64,000 bases of DNA from Pseudomonas nitroreducens (GCF_024170165.1 NZ_JALJXP010000011.1:186001-250000); one strand, 5' to 3'. Shown: positions 18,390 through 28,551, numbered from the stretch's first letter. A program made the numbers and translations. Notes: a model not told the origin generated them from the letters alone.

Positions 18390-18426
18390 AAAAGCCCCTG
18401 GCGCCGATGGTGCCAGGGGCTTTTTC
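18390..18426 (+). terminator. Rho-independent terminator after the Old Yellow Enzyme gene
   Basis: A long stem AAAAGCCCCTGGC / GCCAGGGGCTTTTT with a short loop. Confidence 0.93.
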
Positions 18427-18455
18427 TTTTGCTGAGCCTTTGCACGGAATCCCTT

Positions 18456-18480
18456 GTAGGAGCGGGCCACGCCCGCGATC
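18456..18480. repeat. Single REP element
   Basis: GTAGGAGCGGGCCACGCCCG..., a hairpin-forming REP unit. It is the first of several repeats in the 856-base gene-free stretch 18371-19226. A further degenerate unit (GTAGGAGCGGGCAATCCG) is near 19034. Confidence 0.75.
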
Positions 18481-18523
18481 CGTCGGCAGGGCCGGCGTCA
18501 TTTCTTGCTCGAATGTTAATCCT

Positions 18524-18927
18524 GTTTGACTGCTTTGACCTGGGTGTTCCAGCGCCGCTTCAGTGTGCGCGCAGGCTACTTGTTTCGCCCCCTCGGGCGA
18601 GTCCCTTTTGGCAAACGCCCCAAAAGGAACCAAAAGGTCTTGCCCCGGACATCCGGTTTTTCGCTTGGGCGAAAAATACCCTCGTTGAAACGAAGTTTCA
18701 GCGGCACGCCGCGAAGGGCCATCCCTGGCCCATCGCGGCTCTCGCGGCATCCATGCCGCTCAACCCCTGAAACTCCGCTTCAACGAGGTCTCCTGAACGG
18801 GGCCGTTCGGCGCGTGCGGGCATTTCTCTAGAAGTCTTTTGAGAGCCAGAGCCAGAGCCAGAGCCAGAGCCTGGCTGGGGCCGGGCTCTTCGTAGGAGCG
18901 AGCTTGCTCGCGAACCGCATGGCACGG
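18524..18927. repeat. Dispersed structured repeat, copy 1
   Basis: About 400 bases that recur at 26144-26548. The layout is a GTGTTCCAGCGCCGCTTC leader, CCCTTTTGGC/CCCCAAAAGG and TTTTTCGC/GCGAAAAA hairpins, then an outer stem CCCTCGTTGAAACGAAGTTTC pairing with AAACTCCGCTTCAACGAGG about 90 bases later. Within this lie GGGCCATCCCTGGCCC and GCGGCATCCATGCCGC (18744-18759). A REP unit closes the element. Short open frames here are by-products of the repeat. I see no protein gene. Confidence 0.8.
18840..18871. repeat. Hexanucleotide tandem repeat (AGAGCC)n
   Basis: About five units of AGAGCC inside copy 1 of the dispersed repeat. The matching place in copy 2 has a degenerate form (AGAGCCAAAACC), so the array expanded only here. 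Confidence 0.8.
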
Positions 18928-18935
18928 CATTCCCC

Positions 18936-19008
18936 CGTAGGGCGCATGACCCGGAACGGGTTATCCGCTAAGACGGCGGATAACGCCGTAGGCGTTATGC
19001 ACCCTACA
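18936..19008. repeat. Palindromic intergenic element, variant form
   Basis: Bounded by CGTAGGGCGCATGACCCGG and GTTATGCACCCTAC, with GGATAACGCC in the middle. It is a rearranged relative of the elements at 2117, 26061 and 31337. Confidence 0.75.
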
Positions 19009-19226
19009 CGGGATATCGAGGCACGGAGCTGTTGTAGGAGCGGGCAATCCGTTCCTTGGTTATGGCTCGTCATAAATGGCCTGAATAGTCTGAAATCCCC
19101 GTCCTAGGCGTTTACAAATCTTTTCCGAGACCCACCTTTCCGCATGCTGACTTCCCGGTCTGAAACGGGCAGAGTATGACCGCGTTCACACAAAAATAGG
19201 CCGGGATACGGCCATAGGAGTAAGAC

Positions 19227-20186
19227 ATGCGGATCGGCTTGGTGGTCGATGCAACCTGCGACCTTCCCCCGGAATTCCTTGCTGCCAACAACATTCGCGT
19301 GCTGCCCATCGGCATCCGTGTGGGCGAGCGTCGCATCGTCGATGATCGCGATCCCGACACCACCCTCAGATTCTATTCCCAGGATCTGCCCAAGGTCGGC
19401 CCCGAGGACGGCAGCGAGCCGCTGACGCCGGCGCAGACCCACGACTGGTTCCTGGAGCAACTGGTCACCGATTTCGACTACGTGATCTGCCTGACCGTGA
19501 CCAGCCAGCGCAGCCCGATCTTCGAGCACGCCACCCAGGCTTCCTTCAGCCTGCTTCAAAGCTACAAGGAACGCCGCGCCGCCGCCGGTATCGCCGGGCC
19601 GTTCGCGTTGCGGGTGATCGACAGCCAGACGGTGTTCGCCGGCCTCGCCGTGCTGGCCGCCGAAGGTGTGCGTCTGCTCGGCGAAGACCAGCATCCCAAC
19701 GCCGTGCGCACTCGCCTGGAGCAACTCGGCCAGCAGATGAACACCTTCCTGGTCGCCAGCGACCTGGGGCACATCCGCCGCCGCGGCTTCCAGAAGGGCG
19801 ACCGCAGCAGCATCGGTGACCGCCTGCGCGGCGCCTTCCTCGGCATCGGCTCGATGCTCGACATGAAGCCGGTGCTGAGCCTGGTGCAGGGCGAGGACAA
19901 GCCGGTCTCGGTGTCGCCGAACTACGAAAAGTCCGCCGAGCGCCTGCTCAACTTCGCTCGTGCGCGGGTCGAGGCGGGTGAGCTGCTCGCGCCGCAGATG
20001 TGCCTGAGCTACGCCGGCGATCCCTCTGCCCTGCGTGACCTGCCCGGTTTCGCGGCGCTGGAGGATGCCTGCGAGGCAAAAGGCATCCAGGTGCACCTGG
20101 CGATGCTCAGCCCCACCGGCGGCATCAACCTCGGCGCGGGCGCCATGAGCCTGTCCTTCGCTGCCGAGCCCAAGCCCTTCACCTGA
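19227..20186 (+). CDS. DegV family fatty-acid-binding protein
   Basis: 319 residues. The N-terminus MRIGLVVDATCDLPPEF is the DegV start (usual form DS(T/S)xDLP); VIDSQTVFAGLAVLA matches the central (S/D)xxxSxG-type lipid-binding loop region, and the IRRRGFQKGD segment follows. Family members bind one fatty acid; in Firmicutes (FakB) they serve a fatty acid kinase, but no kinase gene is near here. A TAGGAG site precedes the ATG, and a GGCCG/CGGCC stem (19197-19214) lies just before it. I recall PA0841 here. Confidence 0.9.
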   Translation: MRIGLVVDATCDLPPEFLAANNIRVLPIGIRVGERRIVDDRDPDTTLRFYSQDLPKVGPEDGSEPLTPAQTHDWFLEQLVTDFDYVICLTVTSQRSPIFEHATQASFSLLQSYKERRAAAGIAGPFALRVIDSQTVFAGLAVLAAEGVRLLGEDQHPNAVRTRLEQLGQQMNTFLVASDLGHIRRRGFQKGDRSSIGDRLRGAFLGIGSMLDMKPVLSLVQGEDKPVSVSPNYEKSAERLLNFARARVEAGELLAPQMCLSYAGDPSALRDLPGFAALEDACEAKGIQVHLAMLSPTGGINLGAGAMSLSFAAEPKPFT

Positions 20187-20189
20187 TTC

Positions 20190-21383
20190 CTACTTGTGCA
20201 CCTCAGCATGGCCCAGGCCGGGATTCTTCCCCGGCAGGGCCGTGCGGCAGGCTTCCTGCAGATAGCCCTCGAAACGCTCGACCACCGTGTCCCACGCCTG
20301 ATGGATGGCGTGGTGGCGCGCGTTGAGGCGCACCCGGCGCAGACGCTCCGGGTCCCCCAGCAGCCAACTGGCCGCTTCGAAGAAGCTCTGGTCTTCCCCC
20401 GGTACGCCGAGCACACCGTTGTGGCCGTGGCGAATGTGCTGGCCGGCGGCTGCCTGGTCGAAAGCCACCACCCCAAGCCCTGAAGCCAAGGCTTCCAGCA
20501 CCACGTTGCCGAAGGTTTCCGACAGGCTGGGAAACAGGAACAGGTCGCCACTGGCGTAGTGCCGGGCCAGGTCCTCGCCGCGTTGCAGGCCGCAGAACAC
20601 CGCTTCGGGCAGCGCCTTCTGCAGGTGTGCGCGCTGCGGGCCATCGCCGACTATCACCAGCCGCAGTTTGAGTTGCGGGTGCGCGGCGCACAGCGCGCGG
20701 AAGCTGCTGCCCAGCAGCGACAGGTTCTTCTCCGCCGCCAGTCGGCCGACGTGCAGCACGGCGATGTCGCGCTCGCCCAGGCCCCATTCACGGCGCAGCG
20801 TTTCATCGCGTCGGGAGGGGTTGAACAGTTTGCTATCGACGCCGCGCGAGAGCTGCGCCAGTCGCTCGAAACCGCGCCGTTGCAGCTCCACGGACTGGCT
20901 GGCGCTGGGCACCAGGGTCTGCTGGGTGCGGTTGTGGAACCAGCGCAGGTACAGCGTCACCAGCCGCATCAGCGGGCCGAAGCCGTAGTGCGCGCTGTAC
21001 TGCTGGAAATTGGTGTGGAAGCCGCTGATCACTGGAATCCGCAGGCGCCGTGCGGCGCGCAGGGCGGCAAGGCCGAGCGGGCCTTCGGTGGCGATGTAGA
21101 GCACGTCCGGGCGGGTACTGTGCCAGTGGCGCAGCAGCTTGTGCAGGCACGACTGGCCCCATTGCAGGCCGGGGTAGCCGGGCAGCGGCCAGCCACGGGT
21201 GAGCACGAGTTCGCCATCGCTGTGCCGGCCTTCGTCGCCCTGCTGGCGCGGGCGCACGACCTGGATCTGGTGCCCGAGGCGCAACAGCCCCGAGGCCAGC
21301 CGGCCAAGGGTGTTGGCAACGCCGTTGATTTCCGGCGGAAAGGTCTCGCTGATCAGCGCGATGCGCAGGGGAGTCGTGGTCAT
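20190..21383 (-). CDS. GT4-type glycosyltransferase
   Basis: 397 residues. The N-terminal domain has LISETFPPEINGVANTLGRL, the start typical of the mannosyltransferase/SQDX-like GT4 branch, then SGFHTNFQQYSAHYG. The C-terminal domain has VLHVGRLAAEKNLSLL and SLSETFGNVVLEALASGLGVVAFD, the nucleotide-sugar-binding EX7E element. It is probably a cytoplasmic or membrane-associated enzyme that modifies a lipid. It is convergent with degV, and the two stops are 3 bases apart. Confidence 0.93.
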   Translation of the reverse strand: MTTTPLRIALISETFPPEINGVANTLGRLASGLLRLGHQIQVVRPRQQGDEGRHSDGELVLTRGWPLPGYPGLQWGQSCLHKLLRHWHSTRPDVLYIATEGPLGLAALRAARRLRIPVISGFHTNFQQYSAHYGFGPLMRLVTLYLRWFHNRTQQTLVPSASQSVELQRRGFERLAQLSRGVDSKLFNPSRRDETLRREWGLGERDIAVLHVGRLAAEKNLSLLGSSFRALCAAHPQLKLRLVIVGDGPQRAHLQKALPEAVFCGLQRGEDLARHYASGDLFLFPSLSETFGNVVLEALASGLGVVAFDQAAAGQHIRHGHNGVLGVPGEDQSFFEAASWLLGDPERLRRVRLNARHHAIHQAWDTVVERFEGYLQEACRTALPGKNPGLGHAEVHK

Positions 21384-21449
21384 GCTCGCAGTGTCCCGGC
21401 GCGCGGTGGCGCGCCGATGACAGAGCGATGATCGATAGGTGACAGCGGC

Positions 21450-21749
21450 TCAGTTGCAGCCGAAGGAGGGGAATTTTCCCTGCTCGGCGACGCGCTGCCG
21501 AATGCGCTGGCAGTTGGCACGCTCGCGGGACTCATCGGCGTCGAGCAGGGGATTGCCGCTGTCGATCCGGCGCTCGTCCGGTGGCCGAACGAGCGAACCG
21601 TCCCGGTTAATGCGGAAAGCCGGTTCGCTCGGCAGCGCTTCGGGGGCGGCCGGCTGCGTCGGCAGTGTGCTGCTGAACCGGCTGTCGTAATCGTCGGCCA
21701 GGGGGGCTCCCAGGGGCAGGGCGAGGAAGAGGGCGAACAGTGAGCGCAT
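21450..21749 (-). CDS. Small exported hypothetical protein
   Basis: 99 residues. The start chosen at 21749 gives MRSLFALFLALPLGAPLADD, a clean signal peptide with cleavage near residue 18. The mature part is proline-rich, then has RANCQRIRQRVAEQGKFPSFGCN, where two cysteines could form a disulfide. Many Pseudomonas genomes have DUF4124-like or similar small periplasmic proteins of this kind; I cannot name the family. It lies upstream of the glycosyltransferase gene in the same direction. Confidence 0.72.
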   Translation of the reverse strand: MRSLFALFLALPLGAPLADDYDSRFSSTLPTQPAAPEALPSEPAFRINRDGSLVRPPDERRIDSGNPLLDADESRERANCQRIRQRVAEQGKFPSFGCN

Positions 21750-21847
21750 GGATGTCTCGGTGCCGGGGAAGAGCGTCATTGGACGGATTTCCCCGGCAGC
21801 GGTCAGCACTTGCGCGTCAAACAGGACGTTTCGTACGGCACCGGTGA

Positions 21848-22588
21848 TTATTTCACCAGCGCCTTGTCACCGCCTTCGCGCACCCAGAACAGCACGGCGC
21901 CAGCCACGGCGGCGGGCATGGCGACCAGGTTGACCAGCGGGATCAGCAGCGCCAGGTACGTGATGCCGCCAAAGCCCATGCACGCCCAGCGCTTGCTGCG
22001 CAGCCAGGCGAGCATCTCGTTCCAGCCCAGCTTGTGGTTGTCCGCCGGGTAGTCGATGTACTGCACGGCCATCATCCACACGCCGAAGATCAGCCACAGC
22101 GGTGCGGCGATCAGGTTCAGGCCGGGGATCAGGCTGAGGATGAACAGCGCGATGGCGCGCGGCAGGAAGTAGCCGAGCTTGCGCAGTTCGCGGCCGATGG
22201 TGCGCGGCACCATGGCCATCAGCTCGCCCCAGCTGAACTCGGGGAAGTCGTCGGTGCCACGCACCACTACCTCGACCTTTTCCGCGAGGAAGCCGTTGAA
22301 GGGCGCGGCGATGATGTTGGCGATCATGGTGAAGGTGAAGAACACGATCAGCAGTACCAGCGCCACGAACAGCGGCCAGAGGATGAACTGCAGGAAGCTG
22401 AGCCAGTCCGGCAGGCTGGGCATCAGCCAATCGACCCAGTGGCTGAACTGGTTGACCGCGAAGCCGATCAGACCGACGAACAGCAGGATGTTGATGCTCA
22501 GGGGCAGCAGGACGAACAGCCGCAGGCCGGGACGCATCATCAGTTTCAGGCCTTCGCTGAGGTATTGCGGGCCGCTCAGGGTGGACAT
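21848..22588 (-). CDS. cysZ: Sulfate transporter CysZ
   Basis: 246 residues. [20 protein letters not shown] is the CysZ/EI24 start; four to six hydrophobic helices follow, including [18 protein letters not shown] and [18 protein letters not shown] long charged stretch with [20 protein letters not shown] and IDYPADNHK completes the family pattern. It imports sulfate for cysteine synthesis through the inner membrane. The ATG at 22588 has a GGAGAA site; the longer open frame upstream is not family-like. Confidence 0.92.
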   Translation of the reverse strand: MSTLSGPQYLSEGLKLMMRPGLRLFVLLPLSINILLFVGLIGFAVNQFSHWVDWLMPSLPDWLSFLQFILWPLFVALVLLIVFFTFTMIANIIAAPFNGFLAEKVEVVVRGTDDFPEFSWGELMAMVPRTIGRELRKLGYFLPRAIALFILSLIPGLNLIAAPLWLIFGVWMMAVQYIDYPADNHKLGWNEMLAWLRSKRWACMGFGGITYLALLIPLVNLVAMPAAVAGAVLFWVREGGDKALVK

Positions 22589-22685
22589 TGGCTTCTCCGT
22601 GGGTGAACCGTTGGCGACCTTAGCAGACCCGGCGAACGGCCGGCGAGCCGTCTGTTTTGCCGGGTATGTGTTGGCGGAGCGACGC

Positions 22686-24617
22686 TCAGGCGGCCGTGTA
22701 GCGATAGCAGCGGTTGCGTTGCTGCTTGGCCTGGTACATGGCGATGTCGGCGGCGCGGGTGAGGGCGTCGGCGTCGTCGGCATCCTGAGGGTAGAAGGCG
22801 ATGCCGATGCTGGGAGTGACGAAGTCGATCACCTGGCCACCCAGGTGGTATTGGGCGCCGAGTACGGCCAGCAGGCGCAAGCCCAGGGCTTCGGCCTGAT
22901 CGGGCTCGGCGTTCTCCAGCAGTACGGCGAACTCGTCGCCGCCCAGGCGGAAGGCCTGGTCCGGCTGGCGCAGGCTGCCGCGCATGCGCTCGCCGACCGT
23001 GCTGAGCAGGGCATCGCCGAGGGCATGGCCGAAGCGGTCGTTGACCTGCTTGAAGCGGTCCAGGTCGATGTACAGCAGCGCGACCCGATTGCTGTGCACG
23101 ACGGCCTGCTGCAGCTGTTCGTTGAAGGCCTTGCGGTTGCCCAGTTCGGTGAGGGTGTCGCGGTAGGCCAGGTCGATGAGTTGTTTCTGGTAGGCGACCT
23201 GATCGCTGATGTCGCGCAGGATGCCGCGGAACCCTTGGAACTCGCCCTGGCCGTCGCGGATCGCCGAGAGCCGCGTCTCGCAGCTCACCAGCCGGCCGTC
23301 GCGGCGCTTGAAGGGCGCGGAGAAGGTGGTTTCCTGCTCGTCGTCGCGGGCCTGTTGATAGAGGCTGCGGGCGCGCAGCAGGTCTTTCTCCTGCAGCAGG
23401 ATGCTGAAGTGCTGACCGCTGAGCTGGTCGGCGTTGTAGCCCAGCATCCGGCACAGCGCCGGGTTGAGTGTGCGGATGATGCCCTGGGTGTCCATCTCGA
23501 AGTAGCCGTCGCGGATCGCGTCGAGGATCGCCCGGTCGCGTGCCTCGCTCTGTTCCAGACGGTCGAGGGTGCGGTTCATCTCGTTCGCCAGTTGGCCCAG
23601 TTCGTCCGTGCCCTGGGGACTGAGGCGCGAGGGCGTGTCGTCCTGGCCGATGACCGCGACCTCGCGGTTCATGCTGGTGACCCGGCGGATGATGCGGAAC
23701 TCCAGCGCCACGTAGGCCAGCAGGATGGCGCCGCCGAGCAGTGCCAGTGTCAGGTAGAGGAACAGCCGCACGGACTGTTGGCCCTGCTGGTAGAGCGGCC
23801 GCGGACTGGTGAGCTCCAGGCGCAGTTGCGGCTTGCCGTGGGAGTCGAGGTAGAGCAGGGACATCTGCTGGCTGTTCTCGTCCAGCAGGCGTCGCGGGCT
23901 GAGCAGCGTGGCGCCGCGCCCGGTAGGGATGTTCAGGGTGCGCCAGTCGTTGCCTTTCACCTCGTCCTGCACCAGGCGCAGGCTCGCGCCCATCTGGGTC
24001 TGCAGGTTGGACATGCGCGCGTTGTCGAGCAGCACGCCGGCGATGACCGCGCCGGCAGGTTCGGCAGTACCCGAGGTGTTGCTGATCGGGTAGCTGAGCA
24101 GCAATTGCGGGATGCCGTCCACCTGCAACAGCTGGTCGAGGCTGTGACGCGGGTCGCCGTCGATGTCCAGCGCGCCCAGGCGCAACGCTGTTCCGAGGAT
24201 GCTCTGGCGCAGCCGGGCACTGTCCGGCACCTGCTGGCCGGGAAAGCGCTGGGCCAGTTCGTCGAGCTTCCATTGCTGGGCGAGGATGTGCCCGTCGCGA
24301 TCGACGTAAAGCACGTAGTCGAAGCCGAGGATGCCCAGCAGATCCTGATCCAGGTTGTCCTCGACGAAGCGCGCCTGCGGCAGGCGCATGAACTGGTAGC
24401 TGGCGTCCCACCAGGCATAGCTGTGGACGATGTCGAGGTTTCGCTGCTTCTCGTAGGCGATGCGGTTGTGGACGATGCGCACCTCGTCGGCCAGACGCTG
24501 GCGGTCCCCGCGATCGAAGCGGTCGAGCAGGATCATGTCCGACAGCAGCCAGACCCCGGCAAGGCTCGCGATGAACAGGGGCAGGCACAGCCATAGCAGG
24601 CGGGCGCGAAGGTTCAT
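22686..24617 (-). CDS. Diguanylate cyclase: CHASE4-HAMP-PAS-GGDEF
   Basis: 643 residues. The first membrane segment is near residues 8-28, then a periplasmic sensor of CHASE4 type ([20 protein letters not shown] fits), then a second segment [20 protein letters not shown]-like and PAS domains follow ([20 protein letters not shown] start the PAS). The GGDEF domain has an intact active site GGDEF at about residues 559-563 and an inhibitory I-site RQPD exactly five residues before it. There is no EAL domain, so it should only make c-di-GMP and be product-inhibited. I recall PA0847 here. Confidence 0.93.
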   Translation of the reverse strand: MNLRARLLWLCLPLFIASLAGVWLLSDMILLDRFDRGDRQRLADEVRIVHNRIAYEKQRNLDIVHSYAWWDASYQFMRLPQARFVEDNLDQDLLGILGFDYVLYVDRDGHILAQQWKLDELAQRFPGQQVPDSARLRQSILGTALRLGALDIDGDPRHSLDQLLQVDGIPQLLLSYPISNTSGTAEPAGAVIAGVLLDNARMSNLQTQMGASLRLVQDEVKGNDWRTLNIPTGRGATLLSPRRLLDENSQQMSLLYLDSHGKPQLRLELTSPRPLYQQGQQSVRLFLYLTLALLGGAILLAYVALEFRIIRRVTSMNREVAVIGQDDTPSRLSPQGTDELGQLANEMNRTLDRLEQSEARDRAILDAIRDGYFEMDTQGIIRTLNPALCRMLGYNADQLSGQHFSILLQEKDLLRARSLYQQARDDEQETTFSAPFKRRDGRLVSCETRLSAIRDGQGEFQGFRGILRDISDQVAYQKQLIDLAYRDTLTELGNRKAFNEQLQQAVVHSNRVALLYIDLDRFKQVNDRFGHALGDALLSTVGERMRGSLRQPDQAFRLGGDEFAVLLENAEPDQAEALGLRLLAVLGAQYHLGGQVIDFVTPSIGIAFYPQDADDADALTRAADIAMYQAKQQRNRCYRYTAA

Positions 24618-24789
24618 GGTGATACGGGTGACCTTTGGTTTCTTGAGTCTAGCTATCCAGGCAATGGGTGCCCGCTGCATAGGGGCAGGCTATGGAGGGC
24701 ATTGATATTGGACATTTCAGCAGGACGCGGCGGCGGCGGTAAGCTGCGCGCCATCTGGTATCGAACAAGTTCGAGGGTCGATCCACAGC

Positions 24790-25981
<1,192 letters not shown>

Positions 25982-26005
25982 CGGCCCGAAGAGCCGGCGT
26001 GCAGG

Positions 26006-26034
26006 AAGGGGCCCCGCTTGCGGGGCCTTTTTCT
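26006..26034 (+). terminator. Rho-independent terminator after trxB
   Basis: AAGGGGCCCCGC / GCGGGGCCTTTTTC with a short loop, 25 bases past the stop. Confidence 0.92.
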
Positions 26035-26060
26035 TTTCCGCTCGGTGAGGCGGGTGCTCG

Positions 26061-26139
26061 TCGCAGGGCGTATAACGCGCCAGCGTTATACGCCGTCTTG
26101 GCATCGGCGGATAACCCGTTCCGGGTTATGCGCCCTACG
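26061..26139. repeat. Palindromic intergenic element, two-hairpin form
   Basis: GGCGTATAACGC / GCGTTATACGCC, then GGATAACCCG / CGGGTTATGC, closed by GCCCTACG. Compared with 2117 the first stem has GTAT/ATAC in place of GGAT/ATCC, a paired change that keeps the stem. Confidence 0.85.
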
Positions 26140-26143
26140 TACT

Positions 26144-26548
26144 GATTGACCGCTTTGACGTTGGTGTTCCAGCGCCGCTTCGGAGTGCGCGCAGGCCTCT
26201 TGTTTCGCCCCCTCGGGCGAGTCCCTTTTGGCAAACGCCCCAAAAGGAACCAAAAGGTCTTGCCCCGGACATCCGGTTTTTCGCTTAGGCGAAAAATTCC
26301 CTCGTTGAATTGAAGTTTCAGGGGCCCGAACTAGGCGTCCCCCCACGAAGGGCCATCCCTGGCCCATCGCGGCTCTCGCGACATCCATGTCGCTCAACCC
26401 CTGAAACTCCGCTTCAACGAGGCCTCCTGAACGGGGCATTCGGCGCTTGCGGATGTTTCTCTGGAAGCCTTCAGAGCCAAAACCAAAGCCGGTTTCGGCG
26501 CTGATGCTCTTCGTAGGAGCGAGCTTGCTCGCGAACCGCTTGGCACCG
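26144..26548. repeat. Dispersed structured repeat, copy 2
   Basis: The same element as 18524-18927, with a 14-base longer segment near 26321-26350. The hairpin at 26378-26393 reads GCGACATCCATGTCGC, where copy 1 has GCGGCATCCATGCCGC, so a G-C pair became A-T on both sides. The element ends with a REP unit like copy 1. No protein gene is supported in it. Confidence 0.8.
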
Positions 26549-26580
26549 TGCCTTGCAGGTTCGCGAGCAAGCTCGCTCCT
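26513..26580. repeat. Inverted pair of REP elements
   Basis: GTAGGAGCGAGCTTGCTCGC at 26513 faces GCGAGCAAGCTCGCTCCT ending at 26580, with 22 bases between. The first unit overlaps the end of the dispersed repeat. Confidence 0.88.
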
Positions 26581-26581
26581 T

Positions 26582-27001
26582 CAGACATTTGAAACGACAG
26601 CGTTAGGACAAATGCCTGCGTCCTATGCGCAATCCTATGAATTGATTCCGCGGTTTCGCGTACGAAACTTCCCTATCATTCTTTCCCGTCCCGAGTGAGC
26701 TAACCGCGTCGAAGTAGAAGCAGTAACTTTGCCGTCGGTGCTTCAACACACCTCACTGGTTCGCTTGTCTGGCCATCGGCAAGTGGTAATTCGCGGCTAT
26801 GGCATTCGCTATGGTCGGGTAGCGCGCAGCTATAAAAAACCTCGGCAACGAGGGAAATCTGCGGGCCGTTCCAAGTGCGGTGTTGAAGTGCCCGATCACC
26901 CTCTCAACAAGGGTGTATTCAACAACAACTTGGGTATCCGTTTATGCACCAGACAATTGCTTCAGTTGTCTTGCGCGACCACCGAGCCAAGGAGGTCCGC
27001 C
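26582..27001 (+). other. 420-base gene-free leader before the BRO-N gene
   Basis: It is more AT-rich than its surroundings. It contains TCCTATG twice (near 26624-26642) and a nested hairpin at 26881-26924: outer TGTTGAA / TTCAACA, inner CACCCT / AGGGTG with loop CTCAACA. An in-frame extension of the BRO-N frame runs through it, but it lacks a ribosome site and family-like sequence. A long structured 5' leader or a small RNA is possible. Confidence 0.5.
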
Positions 27002-27466
27002 ATGGATAATGAAATCCTCATCCCCACCACCTTCATCCGCCACCGCCGTCAGTTGCGCGCTTTCCTGCTCGACGACGAGCCCTGGTTCTGCGTCAGCGAC
27101 CTGGGGCGGCTGATCAACCGCCCGCTGGACGAGCGCCTGCACAACAGCCTCGATGCCGACCAACTGCAGAGCTGCTGGGTACGCGACAGTTGTGGCGACT
27201 ACGAAAAGGCCCTGCTGGTCAGCGAGTCCGGTGCCTATGCGGTGCTGATCTTTCACTTCCATCCGGAGAACCGCTGCATTCGCCAGTGGCTCAATCGTCA
27301 GGTGGTGCCGGCGTTGCGCAGCGCAGAGCATCCGGCGTTGCTACCGAGGGAGCGGCAGCTGAGCTGGGCCGATCAGCATCTGGGCGTGCTGGAGTGGCAT
27401 GGGCGGTTGTGGGTGCCGTTCGATGATCTGCCCACCGTTGGCCGGCTGGATCGGCCGGAAGGCTAG
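27002..27466 (+). CDS. BRO-N domain protein (phage antirepressor-like)
   Basis: 154 residues. The Bro-N pattern is RAFLLDDEPWFCVSDLGRLI, then LVSESGAYAVLIFHFHPENR and IRQWLNRQVVPALR. The domain binds DNA in baculovirus and phage antirepressors, but chromosomal Pseudomonas copies are usually single genes of unknown role. AAGGAGG lies six bases before the ATG at 27002, which settles the start. No phage genes are near. A C-terminal region of about 45 residues (SWADQHLGVLEWHGRLWVPF) is not recognised. Confidence 0.9.
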   Translation: MDNEILIPTTFIRHRRQLRAFLLDDEPWFCVSDLGRLINRPLDERLHNSLDADQLQSCWVRDSCGDYEKALLVSESGAYAVLIFHFHPENRCIRQWLNRQVVPALRSAEHPALLPRERQLSWADQHLGVLEWHGRLWVPFDDLPTVGRLDRPEG

Positions 27467-27517
27467 GGCATCGTGGACAGAGTCCGCTTACCTACCTGGA
27501 AACATCTGCGCTGGGGC

Positions 27518-27638
27518 CCCCTCTCCCCCCGCCCTCTCCCTGAAGGGAGAGGGAGCTATCCGTGCTGGCTGACTCATCAGTTTCAGCCGGCACCGAACCA
27601 GTCCCCTCTCCCTTCAGGGAGAGGGTTAGGGAGAGGGA
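27518..27638. repeat. Inverted pair of CCCTCTCCC-type repeats
   Basis: CCCTCTCCCTGAAGGGAGAG at 27532-27554 and its mirror CCCTCTCCCTTCAGGGAGAG with GTTAGGGAGAGGG at 27604-27638. This is a common dispersed Pseudomonas palindrome, here as an inverted doublet in a 286-base gene-free gap. Confidence 0.8.
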
Positions 27639-27704
27639 AACTCCGCGCACGGACTTTCAGAGCAAGGCAGTCGCTCCTGCAAGGCGTCGCCGGTGCGATG
27701 CCCC

Positions 27705-27738
27705 ATGAAAAAGCCCCGCATCAGCGGGGCTTTTTCAT
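27705..27738. terminator. Bidirectional Rho-independent terminator
   Basis: ATGAAAAAGCCCCGC / GCGGGGCTTTTTCAT with a short loop; it is symmetric, so it should stop both the BRO-N gene and the leftward fol operon. Confidence 0.92.
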
Positions 27739-27752
27739 CGAACAGGATAACC

Positions 27753-28091
27753 TCAGCCGCGGCGCGAAAGCGGCTGGCGCTCGAAGTTGACGCCGGCCAG
27801 GCCAGTGGTCTGCAGAGCGCGGATGTTGGCGTGATCGGTGCCTTCGGGATGCTCGCGCACGGCGCGATAGTGCTCGCCGAACGCCAGCAGCGACTCTTCC
27901 TGGCTCAGGCCTTCGAGGATCGCGAAACCCAGGGTCTTGCAGGAGCCTTCGTTCTGCCCGGCGGGGTTTTCCACGCTGCCGTTGGTGAAGGCGCTGGGGG
28001 TGTAGCTGTAGTGCTCGGCGATGTACGCCAGGGTATCGGTGAACAGGTGCTGCTCGCTGCGCAGGCGCGAGCGGAAATCAGTGAGGGTCAT
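27753..28091 (-). CDS. HopJ-type III effector family protein
   Basis: 112 residues. The PF08888 (HopJ) pattern is seen: LRSEQHLFTDTLAYIAEHYSY, TPSAFTNG, SVENPAGQNEGSCKTLGFAIL and LLAFGEHYRAV. Despite the name, chromosomal copies outside pathogens are housekeeping-like and have no type III signal that I can see. The true start is the ATG at 28091; the codon before it is TTG. It is the last gene of the fol operon, 12 bases after the DUF1244 gene. Confidence 0.93.
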   Translation of the reverse strand: MTLTDFRSRLRSEQHLFTDTLAYIAEHYSYTPSAFTNGSVENPAGQNEGSCKTLGFAILEGLSQEESLLAFGEHYRAVREHPEGTDHANIRALQTTGLAGVNFERQPLSRRG

Positions 28092-28103
28092 CAAGGCAAA
28101 CTC

Positions 28104-28415
28104 TTAGTGTTTCTTCGCGTGGTCGAAGGCCGCCTGTTGCTCGGGCGAGGCTTCCGTCTGGTACTTGGCCTTCCATTCGGCGTAAGGCATGCCGTAGATC
28201 TCTTCGCGGGCCTGATCCGGGCTGACCGCCAGGCCCATGTCGTCCGCCGCAGCCTTGTACCACTTGGACAGGCAGTTGCGGCAGAATCCGGCAAGATTCA
28301 TCAGATCGATGTTCTGCACGTCCTTGCGGGTACGCAGGTGCTGCACCAGGGTGCGGAACGCGGCGGCTTCAAGTTCCGTGCGCTGTTCGTCGCTCAGGTT
28401 CATCGGCTCGGTCAT
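28104..28415 (-). CDS. DUF1244 family protein
   Basis: 103 residues. The family block AAAFRTLVQHLRTRKDVQNI is followed by DLMNLAGFCRNCLSKWYKAA (in part), YGMPYAEWKAKYQ and a charged tail. The CRNC pair could bind a metal. The function is unknown. The start at 28415 is chosen by family length; the next Met (28403) is also possible. It sits between folX and hopJ in one direction, 136 bases after folX. Confidence 0.92.
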   Translation of the reverse strand: MTEPMNLSDEQRTELEAAAFRTLVQHLRTRKDVQNIDLMNLAGFCRNCLSKWYKAAADDMGLAVSPDQAREEIYGMPYAEWKAKYQTEASPEQQAAFDHAKKH

Positions 28416-28551
28416 GGCAGGTCTCTCAACATAAGGCGCATCGAGGCGCATCGAGGCGCATGGCGGGGCTGGCGAGATTCTAAGAGGCGGGCGATCTGCC
28501 AGCAACGCCCGTTGGCCGGCTGGCACGGGCGTGCAATGGGGAAAAACAGCG

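Noticed and set aside
17953-18750. Leftward open frame reaching from the Old Yellow Enzyme gene into the dispersed repeat
   Set aside because: Part of it recurs in the second repeat copy with frame-breaking differences; it reflects the repeat, not a protein.
18840-18871. CRISPR-like array from the AGAGCC repeats
   Set aside because: Six-base units without spacers; a simple tandem repeat. No cas gene in the window.
22179-24596. Rightward 805-codon open frame opposite the diguanylate cyclase gene
   Set aside because: Antisense to a gene with intact GGDEF and PAS domains; its product is Val/Ala/Gln-rich without motifs.
26542-26559. TGGCAC...TTGCA resembling a sigma-54 promoter
   Set aside because: The spacing between the GG and GC pairs is one base too long, and it lies in the loop of a REP pair.
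26729-27001. N-terminal extension of the BRO-N protein by 91 codons
   Set aside because: There is no ribosome site at the upstream start; AAGGAGG precedes the ATG at 27002, where the domain begins.
27002-27466. Prophage remnant around the BRO-N gene
   Set aside because: No integrase, structural gene or attachment repeat is seen; only the single BRO-N gene.
27753-28091. Evidence for a type III secretion locus because of the HopJ name
   Set aside because: No secretion genes, chaperone or hrp box is near; the gene sits in a pterin operon.
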